Assembly (NCBI RefSeq): GCF_001666835.1
Contig: NZ_LZJF01000061.1
Coordinates: 1 to 61,199, forward strand
DNA from: Mycobacterium sp. E3251
Lineage (GTDB): Bacteria > Actinomycetota > Actinomycetes > Mycobacteriales > Mycobacteriaceae
Length of the DNA: 61,199 nucleotides
Direction: 5' to 3'
Position numbers and translations under genes: made by a program. Under the pieces are notes generated by a model. That model worked only from the letters and a program-made list of their open reading frames with translations, had not been told where the DNA came from and did no database searches. Positions 1 to 10,764 of the stretch are shown one piece after another. The stretch's first letter is position 1. Each line of letters opens with the position of its first letter.

Positions 1-617
1 ATTCGGTGCAGGGCAGCACCCAGGTTGCGGCGACGATGTTCTGGGACTCGGGAGCGGCCGATGTTCAGGGACCCGACCTCTTCGCCTGCTTGGGCCCCTT
101 CCCCAAGGCGACCCCGGAGAACGCCGCGAGATACGGCCTGCCGGCCAACAGTTGGATTCTGTTCGGCTCCCCAACTCACCCCACGAGCCGCGGGCGCCTG
201 CGGTTGTCGGGGCCGAACGCGGCCGACCCGATCCGCATCGAGGCGAACGCGCTGTCGAACCCCGACGACCTCAAGGCCGCGATCGCCTGCATCGAGACGC
301 TGCGCGAAATCGGCAACTCCGCCGAACTGCGCCCGTTCGTCGCACGCGAAGTCATGCCGGGTGACCTCTCGGGCGCCGAACTCGATGATTACCTGCGTTA
401 TGCCGTGACCACTTACTGGCACGAATCGGGGACGGCGAAGATGGGTCGTGACCCCGCGTCGGTGGTTGACGGACGCCTGAAGGTGTACGGCATCGAGAAC
501 CTGCGCGTCGCCGACGCATCGATCATGCCGCGAATTACGAGCGGCAACACCATGGCTCCCTGTGTGGTGATCGGAGAGCGCGCCGCACAGTTCATCAAGG
601 CCGAGCACCGGCTTTGA
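1..617 (+). CDS. GMC-family FAD oxidoreductase, C-terminal part (5' end outside window)
   Basis: The reading frame is open to the left edge, so only about the last 204 residues are present. They match the C-terminal substrate and flavin domain of glucose-methanol-choline oxidoreductases. The histidine of the active-site pair lies in YWHESGTAKMG, and the closing FAD-binding stretch DASIMPRITSGNTMAP carries the conserved asparagine. Such flavoenzymes oxidise alcohols or sterol-like substrates; the substrate cannot be told from this fragment. A second, complete but distant GMC enzyme lies at 55934-57619. The DUF1906 gene starts 21 bases downstream on the same strand. Confidence 0.85.
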   Translation, partial: SVQGSTQVAATMFWDSGAADVQGPDLFACLGPFPKATPENAARYGLPANSWILFGSPTHPTSRGRLRLSGPNAADPIRIEANALSNPDDLKAAIACIETLREIGNSAELRPFVAREVMPGDLSGAELDDYLRYAVTTYWHESGTAKMGRDPASVVDGRLKVYGIENLRVADASIMPRITSGNTMAPCVVIGERAAQFIKAEHRL

Positions 618-626
618 GCTGTTTGT

Positions 627-632
627 TACCAT
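627..632 (+). promoter_or_regulatory. Possible -10 element for a leaderless DUF1906 transcript
   Basis: TACCAT fits the mycobacterial TANNNT -10 pattern and ends six bases before the GTG at 639. Transcription would then start at the start codon itself. There is no clear -35. The gene also lies only 21 bases after the GMC stop, so read-through is an alternative. Confidence 0.35.
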
Positions 633-638
633 CGCGCG

Positions 639-1445
639 GTGCAGGGTTCGGCTGCATCAGGTGAATGCCGCGGGCGGCGATCGGCTTCGCGACGCGACGT
701 TCTGAAACTTGCCCTGGCGCCGGCTTTCCTCAGCTTCGTGACGTCGGCCGCCAGCTCCACCGCGCCAACGGCATTCGCCGCCGACATACGGCTGATCGAC
801 TTCGCCGAGCGCAGGATTTCCCCGGACGAGATCAAATCCGCGGGCTATGCCGGGGTGGTGAATTACGTTTCCGAGTCGCGGCCGGGCGCGAATTTCGAGG
901 CCAAGCCGATCACCCGCGAGTACGCCGACGCGCTGCGCGCGGCGGGCCTGCAGATCGTCAGCAATTTCCAGTACGGCAAACCGGGGTGGCCGGACCCGTC
1001 GGACTACACCCGCGGCCACGACGGCGGGGTGGCGGATGCCCAGACGGCGCAACGGCTGCACGCCGCGGCCGGGGGCTCGGCGTCGGCCCCGATATTCTTC
1101 AGCGTCGACGACGACATCGACGAGAACACCTGGAACAGCATTGCGGTGCAATGGTTTCGGGGGATCAACTCCGCACTGGGCGTGGGCCGCACCGGCATCT
1201 ATGGGCATGCCAATGCGTGCGGCTGGGCGATCCGGGACGGCGTCGTCGGGAACTCGACCACGCCCGGGCATCGGTGGGCGTGGCAGACCAAGTCGTGGTC
1301 GCACGGCGCTCGTGAACCCGCGGCGGTGCTCTACCAGGCGGTGGTCAACAGCCCGGCCAACCCCAGCCCGCTCCTCGGCGGGATCAACGTGGACATCGAC
1401 GAGGTGTTGGCCGCCGACTACGGCCAGTGGGACTTCGCGCGCTGA
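639..1445 (+). CDS. Tat-exported DUF1906 glycoside-hydrolase-like protein (Rv2525c-like)
   Basis: This 268-residue protein begins with a twin-arginine signal (SRRDVLKLAL, near residue 18, then a hydrophobic run to about residue 48). A DUF1906 domain follows, a TIM-barrel fold related to glycoside hydrolases and lysozyme-like enzymes. Recognisable blocks are the FAERRISPDEIKSAG start, NYVSESRPG, the SVDDDID acidic strand and GINVDIDEVL near the end. It resembles M. tuberculosis Rv2525c, a Tat substrate linked to the cell envelope, but is clearly diverged. Its substrate is unknown. The GTG at 639 was chosen because it keeps the full Tat n-region. Confidence 0.85.
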   Translation: MQGSAASGECRGRRSASRRDVLKLALAPAFLSFVTSAASSTAPTAFAADIRLIDFAERRISPDEIKSAGYAGVVNYVSESRPGANFEAKPITREYADALRAAGLQIVSNFQYGKPGWPDPSDYTRGHDGGVADAQTAQRLHAAAGGSASAPIFFSVDDDIDENTWNSIAVQWFRGINSALGVGRTGIYGHANACGWAIRDGVVGNSTTPGHRWAWQTKSWSHGAREPAAVLYQAVVNSPANPSPLLGGINVDIDEVLAADYGQWDFAR

Positions 1446-1454
1446 CCTAACGCA

Positions 1455-1489
1455 CGGCGCCCCGCGAGCCCATGGCCCGCGGGGCGCCG
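1455..1489. terminator. Bidirectional hairpin between convergent DUF1906 and katG
   Basis: CGGCGCCCCGCG at 1455-1466 is exactly complementary to CGCGGGGCGCCG at 1478-1489. Three further inner pairs (GCC/GGC) surround a CAT loop. It sits just after the DUF1906 stop and before the katG stop. No U-tract follows, as is common for mycobacterial terminators. Confidence 0.75.
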
Positions 1490-1504
1490 CTTGGTATCCG
1501 GGTG

Positions 1505-4214
<2,710 letters not shown>

Positions 4215-4221
4215 CGCACCA

Positions 4222-4250
4222 ATATGACGCACTTATCTGGAACGAGTCAA
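4222..4250 (-). promoter_or_regulatory. furA promoter, SigA-like, leaderless
   Basis: On the minus strand TTGACT (4250-4245) and TCATAT (4227-4222) are separated by exactly 17 bases. Seven bases later comes the furA GTG. This mirrors the known M. tuberculosis pfurA, where the transcript begins at the start codon and FurA binds the AT-rich promoter. Confidence 0.8.
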
Positions 4251-4308
4251 GAGTTTACTGTGAAGTAGCGCACAACTCACGGTGACGAATGAGCTACATC
4301 ACGCGATT

Positions 4309-5574
4309 CTAGGTTGGCTTTAGCGCGCTGCCTTTGCGCCAGTCGTCCCAACTGATCGTCCAGTCGCCGTTCTGCGCCAGTGTCAACGGGGGGCCGCCGC
4401 TGTTGCGGACCTCGACCACATCACCCGGCACGGAGAAGTCGTAGAACCATTTCGCATTGTCGGCGTTGAGGTTCAGGCATCCGTGCGAGGTGTCCCGATG
4501 GCCCTGGGCCCAGACCGTGGCATCGAGCTCATGCAGATAGATGCCGTCGGTGCTGATCTTGGTGGCCCAGTTGATGGTTTCGCGGTAGCCCAGGCGGGAG
4601 TTCTTGGGCAGCCCGAACGTGGAGGAGTCCATCACGACGGGGTTGCCCTTGTCGAGCACGGTGTAGACGCCCGGGGGAGTCCACAGCGAGATGCTCTTGC
4701 CGCCGACGTTTTCGGTCCCGCCCATCCCCATCGAGGTGGGCATCGTGCGGACCAGGGCGCCGTTGTTGAAGACGCTGACCTGATGGGTCGCGTCGTCGGC
4801 GATGGAGACGTGGGCGTCGCCGATCCGGAACGACACCTTGGTGTCGTCTTGCCCGAATAGGCCGTTACCCAAAGCGATTCCATAAATCTTGGCCTCGGCC
4901 GTGACGGTCGTGCCCCGCGCGTAGTAGTGCTCCGGGCGCCAGTGGGCGTTCTGGTCGTCGACCCAGTACCACGACCCCTCCACCTTGGGGTCGGTGGTCA
5001 CCGCGAGGTGCCGCTCCGCTTCGGCACGGTCGGCGATCTGCTCGTCGAAGTGGGCGACGATCACCATCCCGACGCCATATGTCCCGCCGTCTTTGAGGGC
5101 GGCCTCCGACGTGGTGGTGAACGAAACCTTGGTCTGGTTAGACGGCTTCAGCGTCGAAAAGGACGAAACTTGCGTCGAGGCAACGCCATTGGGGCCCCGG
5201 CTGGTGACCGTCAGGGTGTAGGTGCGGCCATAGCCCAGGGGGACGGTGGGCTTCCATACGGTGCTATCCGGTGTCATCACGCCCTGCACGGACTTGCCGC
5301 TCTCGTTGACCATGCGGACCTCGGTCAGCGTCCCGGCGTCCGCCTTGACCATCACCTGTGCGAGCGGGTCCACGTCGCGCGCATCGGGGCCCGGCGTGAT
5401 CGTGACCTGTGCCGGTCCAGCGGATTTCGACGATGAGTTGCGGTGACCGCAGCCAGCTAGGGATGCCGCAACCAGGACCACGCCCATAACTGCGGCGACC
5501 ACGAGCAGTAATCGCCGCGGCCCGCCGCTCCTGGGGATCCGGCGAACGGACCGGTCACTGGTCTTGGACATCAT
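4309..5574 (-). CDS. ldtB: L,D-transpeptidase, LdtMt2/LppS type lipoprotein
   Basis: This enzyme forms 3-3 (meso-DAP to meso-DAP) cross-links in mycobacterial peptidoglycan and is the target of carbapenems. The 421-residue protein has a basic N-terminus, a hydrophobic segment and a lipobox (SLAGC, Cys42), so it is anchored outside the membrane. Two immunoglobulin-like domains follow. The YkuD catalytic domain has the signature HRDTSHGCLNL, with the nucleophile near Cys366. A tryptophan-rich tail closes the protein, as in LdtMt2. It lies upstream of and codirectional with furA, but furA has its own promoter in the gap. Confidence 0.93.
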   Translation of the reverse strand: MMSKTSDRSVRRIPRSGGPRRLLLVVAAVMGVVLVAASLAGCGHRNSSSKSAGPAQVTITPGPDARDVDPLAQVMVKADAGTLTEVRMVNESGKSVQGVMTPDSTVWKPTVPLGYGRTYTLTVTSRGPNGVASTQVSSFSTLKPSNQTKVSFTTTSEAALKDGGTYGVGMVIVAHFDEQIADRAEAERHLAVTTDPKVEGSWYWVDDQNAHWRPEHYYARGTTVTAEAKIYGIALGNGLFGQDDTKVSFRIGDAHVSIADDATHQVSVFNNGALVRTMPTSMGMGGTENVGGKSISLWTPPGVYTVLDKGNPVVMDSSTFGLPKNSRLGYRETINWATKISTDGIYLHELDATVWAQGHRDTSHGCLNLNADNAKWFYDFSVPGDVVEVRNSGGPPLTLAQNGDWTISWDDWRKGSALKPT

Positions 5575-5704
5575 TGAGCTATCGGATCCTTGCGTTCTGT
5601 TGGGTGCCGGGTCGAATCGCGGCCCAGGCGGCCATGTTGTCCATCAGATGCCACGGACGTGCGGTTTTTAAACCGACCGGCGCACGGGCGAGGATCATGG
5701 CGGC

Positions 5705-6523
5705 ATGGTCGACGACGAACTCGACAGTCTGTATTCGGCGCCGCCGAAGGATTTCACCGCGCAACGCACCAAGTTGGCCGCGGCGGCCAAGCGCCGGGGC
5801 GACGACGCCGGCGCCAAGCGGATTTCCGCGGCCAACAAACCCACCACCGCGGCATGGATCGTCAACCGGCTCGCGCTGCGCCACGCCGACACCAAACGGC
5901 GCCTGACCGACCTGGGCGACCGTCTGCGCGCCGCGCACGCGGCGATGGACGGCGCGCGTATCCGGGACTTGTCCGCCGAGCAGCACCAGCTCGTCGGCGA
6001 GCTCACCCGAACCGCTCTGCAAGCCGCCGATGTCAGCAACCCATCCTCGGCGGTGCGCGACGACATCACCAGCACGCTGCAAGCGGCCATCGCCGACCCC
6101 GAGGTCAGGGACCGGCTCGGCCGGCTGGCCCGGCCCGAGCAGTGGTCGGGTTTCGGCGACTTCGGCGCCGCGGCACCCGTGACGGCCGCCCGGGCAGGGC
6201 GGGCGAAGGAGCGGTCCGCGCCGGCGCGGCCACAGCCGGCGAAACAGCCCGTGCGCGACGCCGCAGCGCAGCGACGGCTCGAGACACTGACCGCAGCCGT
6301 GACAGCCGCTGAGCGCGAGCAGGCCGACGCCGAGGCCACACTCTCCGAGCGCCGGGCGGAGCGGGCCGCGGCCCGGCAGCGCCACGAGGAGGCGCTTGCG
6401 GCTTTGCGTGTCGCCGAGCGCGAACTCGAACGCGCCGAAGCGCACTACGAGCGGGCCGAGCACGCCGGCCGCGCCGCGGCAGAAACGGTCAAAGAGGCGA
6501 AAGCGCAGTTGAAGCGGGGCTGA
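5705..6523 (+). CDS. Conserved mycobacterial coiled-coil protein, unknown function
   Basis: This 272-residue protein has an N-terminal helical domain of about 160 residues (DELDSLYSAPPKDFTAQRTKLAAAAK, with a tryptophan in TAAWIVNRLALRH). A proline- and alanine-rich linker follows, then about 90 residues of Ala/Glu/Arg heptads that should form a long coiled coil. No signal peptide, membrane span or catalytic motif is visible. I do not recognise a named family, although the N-terminal half is reminiscent of conserved actinobacterial hypothetical proteins. It is divergent from ldtB across a 130-base gap holding CGGTTTTTAAACCG, a small palindrome. Confidence 0.75.
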   Translation: MVDDELDSLYSAPPKDFTAQRTKLAAAAKRRGDDAGAKRISAANKPTTAAWIVNRLALRHADTKRRLTDLGDRLRAAHAAMDGARIRDLSAEQHQLVGELTRTALQAADVSNPSSAVRDDITSTLQAAIADPEVRDRLGRLARPEQWSGFGDFGAAAPVTAARAGRAKERSAPARPQPAKQPVRDAAAQRRLETLTAAVTAAEREQADAEATLSERRAERAAARQRHEEALAALRVAERELERAEAHYERAEHAGRAAAETVKEAKAQLKRG

Positions 6524-6547
6524 CAGGGTCCGTCGAAGCGCGGTGGT

Positions 6548-6572
6548 GTTTCCATGTGTGCAGCCGGGGTAC
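6548..6572 (+). promoter_or_regulatory. SigF-type promoter for the FAD/Rieske oxidoreductase
   Basis: GTTT at 6548-6551 is followed after exactly 15 bases by GGGTAC at 6567-6572. This matches the mycobacterial SigF pattern GTTT-N15-17-GGGTA. The start codon at 6583 is about ten bases beyond the -10, leaving almost no 5' UTR. Confidence 0.55.
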
Positions 6573-6582
6573 TAGGCCACGC

Positions 6583-8088
6583 GTGACGTCTTTATGGTTG
6601 GCCGATCGGCCCGAACAGCCTTGGGCCGCAAGCAAGCTTGACGAGGGTCCCCGCTCCGCGGATGTCATCGTCGTGGGCGCCGGCATCACCGGGCTGATGA
6701 CCGCGGTTCTGCTGGCCCGCGCCGGCAAGGACGTGCTGGTGCTCGAAGCGCGCACAGTGGGCGCCTGCGCCACCGGGAACACCACCGCGAAGATCAGCCT
6801 GCTGCAGGGCAGCCACCTATCGAAGATCCTGCCCCGGCATGGCAGGGAACTGGCTCGCGCCTACGTCGACGGGAATCGTGAAGGCCAGGACTGGGTGCTC
6901 GATTACTGCGGGTCGCATGGCATACCGGTGCAGCGCGAGGACGCCTACACCTACGCCCAGTCCGCCAAGGGAGTGCCGTCCGCGCGCCTGGAGCTTCAGG
7001 CGTGCCAGGCGGTGGGGCTGCCCGCCGTCTGGGACGACGACGCCGGCGTGCCGTTCCCGTATCACGGCGGGGTGCGGCTGCCCGATCAGGCCCAGTTCGA
7101 TCCGATGCCGTTCCTGGACGCGCTGGCCACCGAGCTGCTCAACCGCGGCGGACGGCTGGTCGAGCACACGCGAGTCCGCCGGGTGTCGAGCCGCGGCGAA
7201 CGCGTGCGGGTCCACGTCAATGACGCCGCGCAGCGCGACGTCGAACTCCAAGCCGGCCAACTGGTTCTCGCCACCGGCATCCCAATCCTGGATCGCGGCG
7301 GATACTTTGCGCGCGTAAAGCCCAGCCGGTCCTACTGCATGGCGTTCAAGGTCCCCGGCAACGTCACCCGGCCGATGATGATCTCCACCGACTCGCCGAC
7401 CCGCTCGGTGCGCTACGCGCCCGTCGCGGACGGGGAGCGGCTGATCGTGGGCGGGGCCGGCCACACCGTGGGCCGCAAGAAGAGCCCGTCGAAGGCGCTC
7501 GAGGAACTCGCGTCGTGGGCCCGCAAGCACTACCCGGGTGCCGAGCAGACGCACTTCTGGTCGGCGCAGGATTACACGCCCATCGACCAGCTGCCCTATG
7601 TCGGGCCCATCCTGCCGCGCACCGAAACCATCTTTGTGGCAACGGGATTCAACAAGTGGGGAATGACGAACGGCGCTGCCGCGGCGTTGGCGCTGTCGAG
7701 CCGCATCCTGGGTGGCCGGATGGACTGGGCGAGGGCGTTCGCCAGCTGGAGCCCGCATGAGTTGACCGGCCTGCCAACCGCCATGCAGGCCAACCTGGAG
7801 GTGGGCTTCGACCTGGCCAAGGGCTGGATCACCCCGCTGCTGCGGGCCGGACGGCGCAGCCCGGGGGCCGACGAGGGCGGCGTGGTCAGCGGGCCGCCGT
7901 GGCACCTGGAGGCGCGCTGCCGGGTCAATGGCACCGAGCACAGGGTATCGCCGGTGTGCCCGCACCTCGGGGGAATCGTGAACTGGAACGACGCCGACCA
8001 GGCGTGGGAATGCCCGCTGCACGGGTCGCGCTTCGCCCCGGACGGCACCCTCCTCGAGGGGCCGGCCACCCGCGACCTGACCGCCTGA
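6583..8088 (+). CDS. FAD-dependent oxidoreductase with C-terminal Rieske [2Fe-2S] domain
   Basis: The 501-residue protein starts with a DAO-type dinucleotide fold (VVGAGITGLMTAVLLARAG, about residues 30-48). It ends with a Rieske domain in which CPHLG and CPLHG supply the two cysteines and two histidines for the iron-sulfur cluster. The middle resembles glycine oxidase/DadA-like domains. This YhfW-like arrangement passes electrons between a flavin and a cluster on one chain, but the substrate is not known. The GTG start at 6583 follows the SigF-like promoter closely. The convergent methyltransferase gene ends 15 bases away. Confidence 0.9.
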   Translation: MTSLWLADRPEQPWAASKLDEGPRSADVIVVGAGITGLMTAVLLARAGKDVLVLEARTVGACATGNTTAKISLLQGSHLSKILPRHGRELARAYVDGNREGQDWVLDYCGSHGIPVQREDAYTYAQSAKGVPSARLELQACQAVGLPAVWDDDAGVPFPYHGGVRLPDQAQFDPMPFLDALATELLNRGGRLVEHTRVRRVSSRGERVRVHVNDAAQRDVELQAGQLVLATGIPILDRGGYFARVKPSRSYCMAFKVPGNVTRPMMISTDSPTRSVRYAPVADGERLIVGGAGHTVGRKKSPSKALEELASWARKHYPGAEQTHFWSAQDYTPIDQLPYVGPILPRTETIFVATGFNKWGMTNGAAAALALSSRILGGRMDWARAFASWSPHELTGLPTAMQANLEVGFDLAKGWITPLLRAGRRSPGADEGGVVSGPPWHLEARCRVNGTEHRVSPVCPHLGGIVNWNDADQAWECPLHGSRFAPDGTLLEGPATRDLTA

Positions 8089-8103
8089 ATCCGCGCGAAG
8101 GGC

Positions 8104-9147
8104 TCAGTCCGTCTTTTGGTAGACGAGCCAGCGTAACTCGACCGGCGAGTGCTCACGGTCGACGTCGAACACATCGAGACCGTTGGCCCATCCCTCGAAC
8201 CAGCCCGTGGGCGGCCAGGCGCCCTCGGGCAGGTGAGCCTTCTCGTATTCGTAGGCGGAATCGTCGGCAACCAGCTCGAGGGACAGCCCCGCCGCCGCGG
8301 TCTCCAGCTGGTCGCGCGTGTAGATCATGGTGTTGCACTGCTGACCGAATTGCAGCACGGATTCGTCGGGGACGTAGCCTTCGCGGGGCAGGAAAGCGTT
8401 GAACACCAGACGCCCGCCGGTAGCAAGGCATTCGGCGGCGAGCTCGAATACGCCGCGCAACTCACGGGTCGTTCGGAAGTCGGGCACCACCTCGGAGAGC
8501 ACCATCAGCTGGTATTCGTCGTGGACGCTTTCCATCGCGGTGAAGACATCGCTCTGGATCACGTGCACGGCCAGCGACTCGCTCTCCGCCTCGGAGCGCA
8601 TGACGTCGGCGAGCTTGGCCGCCATCTCCACCGCGTCAACCGGGTGGCCGCGGCGTGCCAGGGCCAGGGCGTTGCGCCCGGTTCCCGCTCCGACGTCCAG
8701 CACGCGGTAGGTCGTCGGGTCGGCCGCTTCGGCGGCCAGCGCCAGCACCCGCGCGTCGGGCTCGGTGCCGAACAGCGGCGCCGGGCGCACGGCCACCCAC
8801 TCGTCGTAGTCGGCGTCGAGCGTCCGCCACTCGGCCTTGACGCGGATGTTGATGCTCGTTCCGAAGTACGCGTTGAACGAGATGAGGATGTCCGAGCGGG
8901 GGGAGGCCTTGAAGCCCTTCGCCAGCTCGGTCTCGAGCGAGATTCGCAGCTGAGCCGACTGTTCGGGCGTGTGCCAGACGCCCAGTGTGGCGCACAGGTT
9001 GCCGCACAGCTGTACGTATTCGTCGATCAGGCTCGGGACGGCAGGCACCCTGATGTGCCCCTCGGCCGAGGTCCGGCGATACAACCGCCTGACCATCGCT
9101 TCGTAAAGCATCGACGGGTCGACAGAGCCGGAAGGCGGATCTTGCAC
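8104..9147 (-). CDS. Class I SAM-dependent methyltransferase
   Basis: The 347-residue protein carries a clear SAM-binding motif I (RVLDVGAGTGRNALALARRG, near residue 147), an acidic residue ending strand 2 (AVEMA), and a motif IV region (LSEVVPDF). A roughly 130-residue helical N-terminal extension precedes the methyltransferase fold. The domain resembles TehB/UbiE-like small-molecule methyltransferases, but the acceptor cannot be predicted. The start is GTG at 9147; an internal ATG at 9111 is possible. The glycosyltransferase gene lies upstream on the same strand after a 56-base gap. Confidence 0.85.
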   Translation of the reverse strand: MQDPPSGSVDPSMLYEAMVRRLYRRTSAEGHIRVPAVPSLIDEYVQLCGNLCATLGVWHTPEQSAQLRISLETELAKGFKASPRSDILISFNAYFGTSINIRVKAEWRTLDADYDEWVAVRPAPLFGTEPDARVLALAAEAADPTTYRVLDVGAGTGRNALALARRGHPVDAVEMAAKLADVMRSEAESESLAVHVIQSDVFTAMESVHDEYQLMVLSEVVPDFRTTRELRGVFELAAECLATGGRLVFNAFLPREGYVPDESVLQFGQQCNTMIYTRDQLETAAAGLSLELVADDSAYEYEKAHLPEGAWPPTGWFEGWANGLDVFDVDREHSPVELRWLVYQKTD

Positions 9148-9203
9148 CAGAACCTTCTACACGACCCGGCCGCTTTGCACCACCGATCGGACCACCGCGT
9201 CGA

Positions 9204-10382
9204 TCAGTCCGAGCGGGCGGCGTCTTCCAGGAGGTCGGCGGCCTTGGCGACACTCTCGGCGGGCTTGCTCATCTGCGCGGCGACCTCAAGGGCGCGAGCC
9301 GCGCATTCCGGAGTCAGCACAGAGCGTAGGTCGGCGACCAGCGAGTCCAAGGTGCTGTCCAGAAAGCGCCGTCCCGCACCGACTTTCAGTCGTTCGACGG
9401 CCTCCGCCCACATCGGCTGATCCCATACCGTCCAGAGGATGAGCGTGGGAACTCCGGCGCGCAGGCCTGCCGCCGTGGTGCCCGAGCCACCGTGGTGGAC
9501 CACCGCGCGGCAGGCGGGGAAGACGGCCGCGTAATTCAGCGCGCCCACCACCTTGACGTGGTCGAACCGCGGCACGCCACCGAAGTCGTTCGCGCCGGCG
9601 CAGATCAGCGCACGCTCGCCCAATCGCGCGCAGGCGGCACTGATGACGGCGACGGTCTCGGCGGGAGACTCGATGGGTGTGCTGCCGAAGCCGAAGTAGA
9701 TCGGCGGCGTGCCGGCCGCAATCCAGGACAAGGCCTCATCGTCGGCATCCGTCGGCAACTCCAGAGTCAGCGACCCGACAAAGGGGCGCCGACCGCCCGG
9801 CTCCACCCATTCGGCGGCCGGCCCGGGCAAGCACAGCTCGTCGTAAGTCTGAAGTTCGAGCAATCCGTCGTCGCGCGTCGCCAGGACGGCCGCCTCGGGC
9901 AGGCCGAGCGCACGGCGTTGGGCTTCTCCGGCCTCCCTCGTGATTCCCGAATACAACTCGCTCGACGGCATGATCCGCGCCGGGAAGACGTGCAGCGCGG
10001 CGAGCGGAATCCCGTGATGTTCGGCGACATTGGCAGCGAGCGCCTGGTCGTTCATGTGCGCCAGGAGCAGGTCAGCCCCCTTCGCCACCGATGTCAGCGT
10101 CGCGCTCTTCTTCGCCCAGATCCGGTTAACACGCTCGCTGGCTTCAGACAGCGCGCCGATCCCGTACTGAAAGCGGCCGAGAAACTCCGAGGCCGCATCC
10201 ATCGAGCCTTGGGTATCCGGCCCGTAGGCGACCGCGGGGACTTCCGCCGACTCGACGAAGCCGACCTTGTCCGGCGGGACGGCCAGGCGCACGTCGTGAC
10301 CCCGGCGCGACAGCTCCCGGCCGAGGGCGGCGCAGGGCTCGATGTCGCCCCGCCCGCCGTAGCTTGCCAGCACAAATTTCAT
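9204..10382 (-). CDS. MGT-type (GT1) glycosyltransferase
   Basis: This 392-residue GT-B enzyme has the N-terminal MKFVLASYGGRGDIEP nucleotide-sugar glycosyltransferase start and a C-terminal donor-binding box (VHHGGSGTTAAGLRAGVP, then WDQPMWAE). It resembles the mycobacterial UGT/rhamnosyltransferase group (Rv1524/Rv1526c type) that decorates glycopeptidolipids and related envelope lipids. The acceptor here is unknown, and no GPL synthesis genes are nearby. The ATG at 10382, with GGAG eight bases upstream, was chosen although the frame runs open to 10640. The adjacent methyltransferase could act on the same product, but that is only inference from position. Confidence 0.88.
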   Translation of the reverse strand: MKFVLASYGGRGDIEPCAALGRELSRRGHDVRLAVPPDKVGFVESAEVPAVAYGPDTQGSMDAASEFLGRFQYGIGALSEASERVNRIWAKKSATLTSVAKGADLLLAHMNDQALAANVAEHHGIPLAALHVFPARIMPSSELYSGITREAGEAQRRALGLPEAAVLATRDDGLLELQTYDELCLPGPAAEWVEPGGRRPFVGSLTLELPTDADDEALSWIAAGTPPIYFGFGSTPIESPAETVAVISAACARLGERALICAGANDFGGVPRFDHVKVVGALNYAAVFPACRAVVHHGGSGTTAAGLRAGVPTLILWTVWDQPMWAEAVERLKVGAGRRFLDSTLDSLVADLRSVLTPECAARALEVAAQMSKPAESVAKAADLLEDAARSD

Positions 10383-10764
10383 CCACTCCGACCTAACTCG
10401 CGGTGACGGTATTGATCCAAGCAGACCGGCCAGTCGGGGCCGCCGGACGCGGACCCCGCCGGCGCCGCCCGCCTTCGGCGTGGCGCGTCCGGTGCGGTTG
10501 ACCGGTTTGGCGGCGATCCGGAGGTAACTTATCGGTGCGCTGGGACACCCCAACGTCGTTGAATTCCTGGTCACCGCCCATGCTCGAGCCCCTGCCGCTA
10601 AGGCTCCGCGGCCAGAGGCCAGGGCCCGGTCGACCGTCATCGCGGTACCTGTACTACTTAAAGGATCGAAGATTTGTTTGCTGTCCGTTGGGCAACCCCA
10701 CTACGGCCAGAAACGAGCCATTCACACTGCGGCCACCAGTTGAACCGTCCGGAGGAGACGACTC
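10383..10764. other. Intergenic region between divergent glycosyltransferase and PPE genes
   Basis: This 382-base gap must contain promoters for both neighbours. Open frames here have no coding character or ribosome-binding sites. The right half (about 10630-10690) is more AT-rich, a likely promoter area for the PPE gene, whose ribosome-binding site GGAGGAG ends about ten bases before its ATG. I see no confident -35/-10 pair. Confidence 0.5.
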
